Notes under the pieces: model-generated
What the model was told of the DNA's origin: nothing
Seen by the model: only the letters and a program-made list of their open reading frames with translations
Databases searched by the model: none
Part shown: one piece after another, positions 6,471 to 12,229 of the stretch
Numbering within the stretch: position 1 is the stretch's first letter
How the letters are laid out: every line of letters starts with the position of its first letter
Position numbers and translations under genes: made by a program
NCBI GenBank assembly: GCA_902478865.1
Contig: CABSNA010000015.1
Location: forward strand, 1 to 12,893
Origin: an uncultured Collinsella sp.
GTDB taxonomy: Bacteria > Actinomycetota > Coriobacteriia > Coriobacteriales > Coriobacteriaceae
DNA length: 12,893 nt
Reading direction: 5' to 3'

Positions 6471-7997
6471 ATGGAATCGACTGATGTACTGGTAATTGGA
6501 TCTGGCATTGCGGGCCTTTGCGCCGCCATCGAAGCGGCGCGCACGGGTGCAACCGTCGCTGTGGCAAGCGCCGGCAAGACTATGAGTGGATCGAGTTTCT
6601 TCCCCGGAACCTGGGGCTTGGGGCTTATCGGACCCGTTAACGAAGACGACGAACAAGACCTCATCGACACCATCCAGACCGTTGGTGGCGGCGTCGCCGA
6701 CCCCGAGCTTGTCCAGACGTTTGTCCACGGCATTCCCCAGGCAATTGAATGGCTCGAGCAAGACCTGGGCGTTGAGCTCCAGCGTCCGCAAAGCGCTGAG
6801 AGCGCTCAGCAAAAGCAGTTTATCCCCTGCTTTGACCACAAGACGCGCATGTGGCGCGGCCTCACCCGCAAGCCCCTTGAGGACGCTCTGACGACCCGAA
6901 TCGAGTCACTCGGCATTCGCCTGCTCCCCCGCCATGAGCTTATCGACCTTGTTGAGAACACGAACGGCAGAATCACCGGAACCGTGCTCTACGACCTTAC
7001 CGAAAATCGAATCGTGCCCTTTGCTGCCAAGGCCACGATCATCGCAGCCGGTGGCACAGGCGGCCTGTTCGAGCGCAGCCTTACGTCGGCTGATGTGCTC
7101 AGCTCCTCGCAGGCCATCGCACTGGCGCACGGCGCATCGCTTACTAATATAGAATTCATGCAGATGATGCCCGGCTTCATCGAGCCCAAGCGCAACCTGG
7201 TCTTCAACGAGAAAACCTGGCGCTACGTACATGTAGACCAGCCGGTCGATATTGCCGACGGCAAGCTAAACGATCTGCTTGAGCAGCGCTCTGGATATGG
7301 TCCTTTCACCTCGCGCTTGGCCTCCCGCGCCATCGACCTCGTCATAGATCAGGCAGGTGCAGAGGGCCTGGCGCTCCACTACGACTTCCCCCGCGAGGAC
7401 ATCCCCGAGTTTGTGCAGACCTTTGCCACCTGGCTGCAAGACGAGCACGGCATCGCGCCGACCGACGAGATGCGCGTGGCGATGTATGCCCACGCCGCCA
7501 ACGGCGGTATCAAAATCGACAAGACCGCGTACGCAGGCGTTGAGGGCCTCTACGCCTGCGGTGAGGCAACAGGCGGCATGCACGGCGCCGACCGCATCGG
7601 CGGCTTGTCGAGTGCCAATGGCATCGTGTTCGGGCGCATTGCGGGCGCATCGGCAGCCCAAGCAGCGCTGGACGCTCCTGAGGCGGCCGCACCGATGGAT
7701 ATCGCCCTCCCCCAGCATGGCATAGCTACAGCAGACGCCGAGCGCCTGACCCGCTGCCTCAAACGCACAATGAGTACCTACTGCATGATCAACAGGACCG
7801 AAGCGGGTCTATTCAAGGCCCTGCAACAGCTTGAAAGCCTGCAAGACGACGCAACGGCGCTGAGCAAGCCACACGCCAATGACAGCGAGATCGCAGCCCT
7901 CGCCCGCCTGCAATCGCAGATTCAACTAGCACAGGAAATGATCAAAGCCATGCGCAAGCGAACCGAAAGCCTCGGATCGCACTATCGAGCGGACTAA
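6471..7997 (+). CDS. FAD-dependent oxidoreductase, fumarate reductase/L-aspartate oxidase family
   Basis: This 508-residue protein starts with the FAD-binding dinucleotide fold, VLVIGSGIAGLCAAIEAARTG (7-26). IIAAGGTGGLF (190-200) and GEATGGMHGADRIGG (364-378) follow; these match the second flavin motif and the GlHGANR-type motif of NadB, FrdA and SdhA. A helical C-terminus (426-500) with MINRTEAGL resembles the NadB/SdhA tail. Arg286 in SRAID aligns with the catalytic arginine and Arg375 with the carboxylate-binding arginine. The usual EFxQFHPT segment is EFMQMMPG here (228-235), so the substrate-binding His and Thr are missing. No signal peptide is seen, so it is probably cytoplasmic. The ATG at 6471 has AAAGGA upstream; an in-frame ATG at 6414 lacks this. 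It is monocistronic, with no nadA or nadC nearby, so a role in NAD synthesis is not supported. The substrate is unknown. Confidence 0.85.
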   Translation: MESTDVLVIGSGIAGLCAAIEAARTGATVAVASAGKTMSGSSFFPGTWGLGLIGPVNEDDEQDLIDTIQTVGGGVADPELVQTFVHGIPQAIEWLEQDLGVELQRPQSAESAQQKQFIPCFDHKTRMWRGLTRKPLEDALTTRIESLGIRLLPRHELIDLVENTNGRITGTVLYDLTENRIVPFAAKATIIAAGGTGGLFERSLTSADVLSSSQAIALAHGASLTNIEFMQMMPGFIEPKRNLVFNEKTWRYVHVDQPVDIADGKLNDLLEQRSGYGPFTSRLASRAIDLVIDQAGAEGLALHYDFPREDIPEFVQTFATWLQDEHGIAPTDEMRVAMYAHAANGGIKIDKTAYAGVEGLYACGEATGGMHGADRIGGLSSANGIVFGRIAGASAAQAALDAPEAAAPMDIALPQHGIATADAERLTRCLKRTMSTYCMINRTEAGLFKALQQLESLQDDATALSKPHANDSEIAALARLQSQIQLAQEMIKAMRKRTESLGSHYRAD

Positions 7998-8040
7998 TTC
8001 GAACACCCATCTAAAGCAGAACACAACTAATCGATATCTA

Positions 8041-8074
8041 TGGGCCCCGTGAGCTCGAAGTGGCACGGGGCCCA
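8041..8074 (+). terminator. Strong hairpin, possible terminator of the flavoprotein gene
   Basis: TGGGCCCCGTG (8041-8051) pairs perfectly over 11 bp with CACGGGGCCCA (8064-8074) around a 12-nt loop. It begins 43 nt after the flavoprotein stop. A good T tract is missing (TTCGTG follows), so it may be a non-canonical terminator or a leader element of the next gene. Confidence 0.5.
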
Positions 8075-8115
8075 TTCGTGTCCGTACGGCAGCGTATCCT
8101 TATTCTGAATACGGA

Positions 8116-8130
8116 GCGGGCAAAGCCCGC
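8116..8130 (+). promoter_or_regulatory. Small GC hairpin in the dinD-like leader
   Basis: GCGGGC (8116-8121) and GCCCGC (8125-8130) pair around an AAA loop, 28 nt before the dinD-like start. Just upstream lie CCGTACGG (8082-8089) and CGTAT/ATACG (8093-8097 with 8109-8113). No canonical LexA box and no clear promoter was found in this leader. Confidence 0.3.
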
Positions 8131-8158
8131 ATAGACAATAGGCCAGCGAGGAGGAGAT

Positions 8159-9019
8159 ATGGGCAGTAGAGATATCGAGAAGTGGCGTGTCGAACTTGAT
8201 AGCTACACCAATGTAGAAGACGGCGTTGAGCATTGGCTCGCACGAGATTTAATGGAACCCATGGGGTACACGCGATGGGAAAACTTCGCCGAAGTTGTTA
8301 AGAGGGCAAAAGTCTCGTGCGAAACAAACAAAACTCCAGTTGATTCCCATTTTCGTGACACCACGAAAATGGTAATTGCCGGTGTCGCCGCTCGCGCGGT
8401 TAAAGACTACAAACTTACGCGCTATGCATGCTATTTAATCGCCCAGAACGGAGATTCAAACAAGCCAGAGATTGCACTCGCCAAAGCATACTTTGCCGTG
8501 CAGACGCGCCGCCAAGAGCTCATAGAGCAGCGCTTCGCAGAGATTCAGCGCTTACAGGCGCGCCACTCGCTATCCGATTCAGAGAAACAGCTCTCGGGTA
8601 TTGCATTCAAACGCGGCGTGGACTCCAAAGGATTCGCGATCATCAAGTCGAAGGGCGATGAAGCGTTATTCGGCGGCAGAAGCACGGCGGAAATGAAGCA
8701 GCAGCTCGGCATACCCAAGAGCGCGGCATTGGCGGACAGGTTAGCCGATGTCCTCATCAAAGCAAAGGACCTTACGAACTCGATGACGGCCTTCAACGCC
8801 GAGGAACACGACCTGTACGGTCTGGACCAGATCAAGCAAGAGCATGTCGAGAACAACACAAGCGTGCGTGGCAGCCTCATCGACCGCGGAATTGTACCCG
8901 AGAACCTACCGCCTGCCGAAGATACAAAGAAGCTCGAACGTCGCGTGAAAGCAGACGAGAAAAAGCTCAAAGAGGGTACAGACGGATTCACCGACCCCCA
9001 GGGCAGGCTCGACTTGTAA
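8159..9019 (+). CDS. dinD: DinD-like DNA damage-inducible protein
   Basis: This 286-residue protein is close in length to E. coli DinD (about 274). The N-terminal half resembles BRO-N-type domains: WLARDLMEPMGYTRWENF (26-43), HFRDTTKMV (64-72), then RYACYLIAQNGDSNKPEIA (88-106) and AYFAVQTRRQEL (110-121), a highly typical DinD block. The C-terminal half is helical and charged, ending in a lysine-rich coiled segment (255-272). E. coli DinD is SOS-induced and has been reported to inhibit RecA filament activity; whether this homologue does the same is unknown. A GAGGAGGAG ribosome binding site directly precedes the start. GC is visibly lower than in neighbours (43% over 8281-8340 against 65% over 2161-2220), with more AGA, GTA and TTA codons, which suggests horizontal acquisition. 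It lies next to tRNA genes, a common insertion site. Two internal palindromes are listed separately. Confidence 0.85.
   Translation: MGSRDIEKWRVELDSYTNVEDGVEHWLARDLMEPMGYTRWENFAEVVKRAKVSCETNKTPVDSHFRDTTKMVIAGVAARAVKDYKLTRYACYLIAQNGDSNKPEIALAKAYFAVQTRRQELIEQRFAEIQRLQARHSLSDSEKQLSGIAFKRGVDSKGFAIIKSKGDEALFGGRSTAEMKQQLGIPKSAALADRLADVLIKAKDLTNSMTAFNAEEHDLYGLDQIKQEHVENNTSVRGSLIDRGIVPENLPPAEDTKKLERRVKADEKKLKEGTDGFTDPQGRLDL
8282..8296. repeat. Palindrome inside the dinD-like gene (first)
   Basis: AACTTCG (8282-8288) and CGAAGTT (8290-8296) form a perfect 7-bp inverted repeat around a single C. It lies over codons 42-46 of the dinD-like gene. Confidence 0.6.
8347..8372. repeat. Palindrome inside the dinD-like gene (second)
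   Basis: CCATTTTCGTG (8347-8357) and CACGAAAATGG (8362-8372) form a perfect 11-bp inverted repeat with a 4-nt spacer. It covers codons 63-72, in the conserved HFRDTTKM part of the protein, so protein constraint may explain some of it. Confidence 0.7.
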
Positions 9020-9067
9020 AGCGTCTGTGCCCTTACGGGTTCGGCCCCATGCGAGGTTAATAAAATA

Positions 9068-9091
9068 GACGGCCAACCGAAGTTGACCATC
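9068..9091 (-). terminator. Terminator of the tRNA-His/tRNA-Lys operon
   Basis: On the - strand GATGGTCAAC and GTTGGCCGTC form a 10-bp stem (with G-T pairs) closed by a TTCG tetraloop, followed by TATTTTATT. It begins 16 nt after the tRNA-Lys 3' end. It also lies between the convergent dinD-like gene and the tRNA operon. Confidence 0.85.
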
Positions 9092-9106
9092 TTAACAATC
9101 TTTGGG

Positions 9107-9179
9107 TGGGCCGTCAGGGGTTCGAACCCTGGACCTTGGGATTAAGAGTCCCCTGCTCTACCAACTGAGCTAACGACCC
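9107..9179 (-). tRNA. tRNA-Lys (anticodon CTT)
   Basis: The 73-nt cloverleaf has acceptor GGGTCGT with ACGGCCC (one T-G pair), D arm GCTC/GAGC, anticodon loop CTCTTAA and T arm CAGGG-TTCGAAC-CCCTG, with discriminator A. The anticodon CTT reads AAG. The closing pair of the anticodon stem (positions 27-43) is a G-A mismatch. The bases after the discriminator read CCCA, so the mature CCA end does not appear to be encoded exactly. It lies 22 nt downstream of tRNA-His in the same transcription unit. Confidence 0.95.
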
Positions 9180-9201
9180 GATATCAACACGAAGCAAGAA
9201 C

Positions 9202-9279
9202 TGGGGTGGGTAAAGGGACTCGAACCCTCGACCTACGGGACCACAACCCGTCGCTCTAGCCAACTGAGCTACACCCACC
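9202..9279 (-). tRNA. tRNA-His (anticodon GTG)
   Basis: The cloverleaf has acceptor GTGGGTG with TACCCAC, D arm GCTC/GAGC, anticodon stem ACGGG/CCCGT with loop TTGTGGT, and T loop TTCGAGT. The extra 5' G (position -1, base 9279) faces a C discriminator (9205), the hallmark of bacterial tRNA-His. CCA is encoded at 9202-9204. It is the first gene of the two-tRNA unit. Confidence 0.96.
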
Positions 9280-9305
9280 GTGTCCTGTGCGCTTCGCGCT
9301 CGACT

Positions 9306-9334
9306 ATTATTGCAAGGAACGCCACGCGATGCAA
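9306..9334 (-). promoter_or_regulatory. Promoter of the tRNA-His/tRNA-Lys operon
   Basis: On the - strand TTGCAT (9329-9334) and AATAAT (9306-9311) are separated by 17 nt. The -10 ends 26 nt before the tRNA-His 5' base, which suits a sigma-70 start near 9299. Confidence 0.65.
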
Positions 9335-9341
9335 GCCCCAA

Positions 9342-9360
9342 TTTTCAAGAATTTTGAAAA
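9342..9360. promoter_or_regulatory. AT-rich palindrome in the divergent tRNA/aminotransferase promoter region
   Basis: TTTTCAA (9342-9348) and TTGAAAA (9354-9360) form a 7-bp inverted repeat with a 5-bp spacer. It lies 7 bp upstream of the tRNA -35 and 84 bp before the aminotransferase start. It may be an operator or an AT-rich UP-type element for the tRNA promoter. Confidence 0.35.
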
Positions 9361-9444
9361 GAGTTTTTCGAGACCATTTCGAGCAAATCCCACCGGTTTC
9401 ATAGGAGTAAACTTGCCCCACTGCAAATCCTCGAAAGGACCGTC

Positions 9445-10626
9445 ATGAAAGAACTCTCCAACCGCACGGCAAGATTTACCGATTCGGTCATCCGCCGCAT
9501 GACACGCATCTCCAATAAGTACGGCGCTGTCAATCTCTCGCAGGGCTTCCCTGACTTCGATCCCCCGGCGCAGCTGCTCGATAGCCTCAGCACCATCGCC
9601 GCCGATCCCAAGCCGCTCTATCACCAGTACTCCATCACCTGGGGCTCCCAGGCCATGCGCGAGGCGCTTGCCGCCAAACAGGAGCACTTTATGGGCATGC
9701 CGGTGAACCCCAACGAGAATATCGTAGTCACCTGCGGCTCCACCGAGGCCATGATGGCCGCCATGATGACGGTCACGAACCCCGGCGATAAGGTCGTCAT
9801 CTTCTCGCCGTTCTACGAGAACTACGGCGCCGACACGATCCTTTCGGGTGCCGAGCCCATCTACGTGCCGCTCAACCCGCCCACATTCGACTTTGACCGC
9901 GAGACACTCGAGGCGGCCTTCCGCGACAACGACCCCAAGGCCATCGTCCTGTGCAACCCTTCCAACCCCTGCGGCAAGGTCTTTACGCGCGAGGAGCTCA
10001 CCTTTATCGCCGACCTCTGCAAAAAGTACGACGCCTACTGCATTACCGACGAGGTATACGAGCACATCGTCTACGCGCCCCACGAGCACGTCTATATGGC
10101 CACGCTGCCCGGCATGTTCGAGCGCACCATCAGCTGCAGTTCGCTGTCTAAGACGTACTCCATCACCGGCTGGCGTCTTGGCTACACCATTGCCCCGGCC
10201 AAGATCACCGAGCGCATCAAGAAGGTCCACGACTTCCTCACCGTGGGTGCCGCCGCTCCCCTGCAGGAAGCCGTCGTCACCGCCCTCAATTTCGACGGCA
10301 GCTATTACGATGAGGTCCTTGACCTCTATACCGCCAAACGCGACCTGTTCTGCCAAGGGCTCGATAGTATCGGACTTAAGCACAACGTACCGCAGGGCGC
10401 CTACTACGTGATGATGGATATCTCTGAGTTTGGCTACGACAGCGACCTCGAGTTCTGCAAGGACCTGGCCTCAAAGGTGGGCGTGGGCGCCGTGCCCGGC
10501 TCGAGCTTCTTCCGCGAGCCCGTCAACCATCTGATTCGTTTCCACTTTGCCAAGCGAGACGAGACGCTTAACGCGGCGCTGGAGAACCTCAAGTCGCTAC
10601 GTGATAAAATCAAGCCGCGCGGGTAA
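9445..10626 (+). CDS. PLP-dependent class I/II aminotransferase
   Basis: This 393-residue fold-type-I enzyme transfers an amino group between an amino acid and a 2-oxo acid in the cytoplasm. INLSQGFPDF-like NLSQGFPDFDPP (30-41) opens the fold. Cofactor and substrate positions are visible: Asn174 in NPSNPCG, Asp202 and Tyr205 in TDEVYEH, the PLP lysine Lys236 in SSLSKTYSITGWRLGY, Arg244, and the carboxylate-binding Arg365 in IRFHFA. The NLSQGFPDF start and overall length resemble the methionine/kynurenine aminotransferase (YbdL/KAT-like) group. Aspartate or aromatic amino acid specificity cannot be excluded. The ATG at 9445 has GAAAGGA upstream. The gene is monocistronic, with its own terminator, and no pathway neighbour indicates the substrate. 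Confidence 0.9.
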   Translation: MKELSNRTARFTDSVIRRMTRISNKYGAVNLSQGFPDFDPPAQLLDSLSTIAADPKPLYHQYSITWGSQAMREALAAKQEHFMGMPVNPNENIVVTCGSTEAMMAAMMTVTNPGDKVVIFSPFYENYGADTILSGAEPIYVPLNPPTFDFDRETLEAAFRDNDPKAIVLCNPSNPCGKVFTREELTFIADLCKKYDAYCITDEVYEHIVYAPHEHVYMATLPGMFERTISCSSLSKTYSITGWRLGYTIAPAKITERIKKVHDFLTVGAAAPLQEAVVTALNFDGSYYDEVLDLYTAKRDLFCQGLDSIGLKHNVPQGAYYVMMDISEFGYDSDLEFCKDLASKVGVGAVPGSSFFREPVNHLIRFHFAKRDETLNAALENLKSLRDKIKPRG

Positions 10627-10651
10627 GGACGGCCCGGCAACTAAAGCAACC

Positions 10652-10694
10652 AAAGAAGCCCCGCACCGCCCGCCGCGTTGCGAGGCTTCTTTTT
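10652..10694 (+). terminator. Rho-independent terminator of the aminotransferase gene
   Basis: AAAGAAGCC (10652-10660) pairs with GGCTTCTTT (10684-10692), with an inner CGCA/TGCG stem (10662-10665 with 10679-10682), and the run of T continues to 10694. It begins 26 nt after the aminotransferase stop. Confidence 0.88.
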
Positions 10695-10723
10695 ATAACG
10701 CTTTCTTAAATAGTTTAGAGCCC

Positions 10724-10729
10724 TATACT
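10724..10729 (+). promoter_or_regulatory. Probable -10 box of the ROK kinase promoter
   Basis: TATACT lies 39 nt before the kinase start and after the preceding terminator. The best -35 candidate is TTTCTT (10702-10707) at 16 nt, which is weak. Confidence 0.5.
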
Positions 10730-10767
10730 CTAGTCACGGAGCAACTCGTCCCAGAGAGAGGAATACT

Positions 10768-11658
10768 ATGGCAGAACAGCAGCTTATCGGAGCGCTCGAG
10801 GCCGGCGGCACCAAGATGGTCTGCGCCACGGGCTATGCAGACGGTACGGTCCTGGAGCGTGAGCAGATCGCGACCACGACCCCGCAGGAGACCGTTGAGG
10901 CCGTCAATGCATGGTTTGCCGACAAGGGCATCACCGCGCTGGGCATCGGCGCCTTTGGCCCCACCGCAGTCAACCCCGCGTTGCCCCAATACGGCAAGAT
11001 CCTGGAGACGCCCAAAACGGCATGGCGCTACTTTGATCTGCTGGGCACCATCCAAAACGAGCTCAATATTCCCTGTGGCTACGACACCGACGTCAACGTT
11101 GCCTGCTTGGGCGAGGTCACCTTTGGTTGCGCCCAGGGCCTCACCGACGTGGTCTACCTGACCATCGGCACCGGCGTGGGCGCCGGCGTGCTCTCGGGCG
11201 GTAAGCTCGTGCACGGCATGATGCATCCCGAGGCCGGCCACATCCTGGTCACGCGCGACCCGCGCGACACCATTGGCGAGCACAGCGCCTGCCCCTTCCA
11301 CGACAATTGCCTCGAGGGTCTCATCGCCGGCCCCGGCGTTAAAAAGCGCTGGGATGGCAAGAGCGCCGGAGACATGGCCGATGACCCGGAGGCCATGGAC
11401 CTGCTCGCAGGCTATCTGGCACAGGCGCTCATGACCTACACGCTGTGCTACGCACCGCAAAAGATCATCATCGGCGGCGGCGTGGCCGACCACACCCCCA
11501 TCGTGCCGCTCGCACGCAAAAAGTGCGCCGAGATGCTCAACGGCTATATCGTCACGCCCGAGGTCAACGACATCGATTCCTATATTGTCAACAACAGCCT
11601 CGAGGGCAAGCAGGGCATCATGGGCTGCCTGGCCCTGGGCGCACAGGCGCTTCAGTAG
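10768..11658 (+). CDS. ROK-family sugar kinase, fructokinase-like
   Basis: This 296-residue protein matches ROK fructokinases of the B. subtilis YdhR/GmuE type. The ATP-phosphate loop is GALEAGGTKMVCATG (8-22). GIGAFGPTAVNP (59-70) and TPKTAWRYFDLLG (81-93) follow. The catalytic base is Asp108 in TDVNVACLGE. The second phosphate motif is LTIGTGVGAGVLSGGKLVHG (131-150). The zinc-site residues are His158 in PEAGHI and His172, Cys175, His178 and Cys181 in EHSACPFHDNCLEGL. IIIGGGVA (233-240) is the C-terminal adenosine-binding segment. The enzyme probably phosphorylates fructose, or a related hexose such as mannose, using ATP. The ATG at 10768 has AGAGAGGA upstream. No sugar transporter or hydrolase is adjacent, so the substrate is not fixed by context. 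It ends at a bidirectional terminator shared with the VanZ gene. Confidence 0.92.
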   Translation: MAEQQLIGALEAGGTKMVCATGYADGTVLEREQIATTTPQETVEAVNAWFADKGITALGIGAFGPTAVNPALPQYGKILETPKTAWRYFDLLGTIQNELNIPCGYDTDVNVACLGEVTFGCAQGLTDVVYLTIGTGVGAGVLSGGKLVHGMMHPEAGHILVTRDPRDTIGEHSACPFHDNCLEGLIAGPGVKKRWDGKSAGDMADDPEAMDLLAGYLAQALMTYTLCYAPQKIIIGGGVADHTPIVPLARKKCAEMLNGYIVTPEVNDIDSYIVNNSLEGKQGIMGCLALGAQALQ

Positions 11659-11740
11659 CAGACGCACCCACAGGGCGTGGCGCGCTCGGCAAATCCAACC
11701 TACGGAACGACGCCACCACGCCTCATATAACCCCTCAAAT

Positions 11741-11788
11741 AAAAAAGGCCGCCTAGGACCAAACAATACGTCCTAGGCGGCTTTTTTG
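11741..11788. terminator. Bidirectional terminator between the kinase and VanZ genes
   Basis: A 12-bp perfect stem (11748-11759 with 11770-11781) with a 10-nt loop is flanked by AAAAAA (11741-11746) and TTTTTT (11782-11787), so it can terminate both strands. The VanZ stop codon (11773-11775) lies inside the right arm and its last lysine codons form the T run of the + strand. Confidence 0.93.
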
Positions 11789-12222
11789 GCGCACATCAGC
11801 CACCGTAAGAGATATCGAAGCACAACGCCCGTTGCCGCTCCACAGCAGTCGATCATCACATCGGTGATCATGCCGGCGCGTCCCGGCACAAAGAGCTGAA
11901 TCGTCTCGTCGATCGAGGGAATCAGCAGCAGGAACACCGCCGTGGGCAGCAGCACGTCAAAGGTGCGCCGGCCCTCAAAATCAAAGGCGTGCGTTGCCAG
12001 GATGCCGAGCACCATATACTCGGTAAAATGCGCGCACTTGCGAACAACAAAGTTGGTCACCCATTCATATGGAAGTCCCACGCCGTGCAGGAAACCGCGG
12101 ATAGCTTCCATGACCGTTAGGCTCAGCGAGCCCGACCCCGAGCCGGGAACCAGCGAATTGCCCCAGATCAAGAGCGCCATCAGGCAGGTAACAACCGCCC
12201 ATTTTCGATTGATCTTAACCAT
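11773..12222 (-). CDS. VanZ-family membrane protein
   Basis: This 149-residue protein has four hydrophobic segments, at about residues 8-22, 66-80, 88-104 and 120-140. The family residues are VRKCAHFTEYMVLGIL (60-75), then DE at 105-106 and Q109, and FVPGRAG (111-117) followed by Asp121 and Asp125. The family is named for VanZ of the Tn1546 glycopeptide cluster, which gives low-level teicoplanin resistance. Most relatives are chromosomal and of unknown function, so resistance should not be assumed here. The start at 12222 is 7 nt after the stop of the upstream hypothetical gene, and GGAGG lies inside the end of that gene, so the two are probably an operon. The 3' end lies within the shared terminator. 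Confidence 0.88.
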   Translation of the reverse strand: MVKINRKWAVVTCLMALLIWGNSLVPGSGSGSLSLTVMEAIRGFLHGVGLPYEWVTNFVVRKCAHFTEYMVLGILATHAFDFEGRRTFDVLLPTAVFLLLIPSIDETIQLFVPGRAGMITDVMIDCCGAATGVVLRYLLRWLMCAKKAA

Positions 12223-12229
12223 ACAGAAG

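Noticed and set aside
6307..6495. 62-codon open frame before the flavoprotein gene
   Set aside because: It has no ribosome binding site, overlaps the flavoprotein start and covers the repeat-bearing upstream region; no recognisable product.
7998..8010. TTCGAACACCC as a possible attachment-site copy of the tRNA-Lys T loop
   Set aside because: Only the near-universal TTCGAAC core plus a few bases match; too short to support an att site.
7998..8030. GAAC direct repeats as a possible LexA box upstream of dinD
   Set aside because: The half-sites are in direct, not inverted, orientation and do not fit GAAC-N4-GTTC.
9307..10383. A 358-codon open frame on the - strand opposite the aminotransferase
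   Set aside because: It lies antisense to a clear aminotransferase with all catalytic residues, runs into the tRNA promoter and resembles no protein.
11773..12222. Glycopeptide resistance determinant
   Set aside because: VanZ-family proteins are common chromosomal membrane proteins; no vanHAX or regulator genes are nearby.
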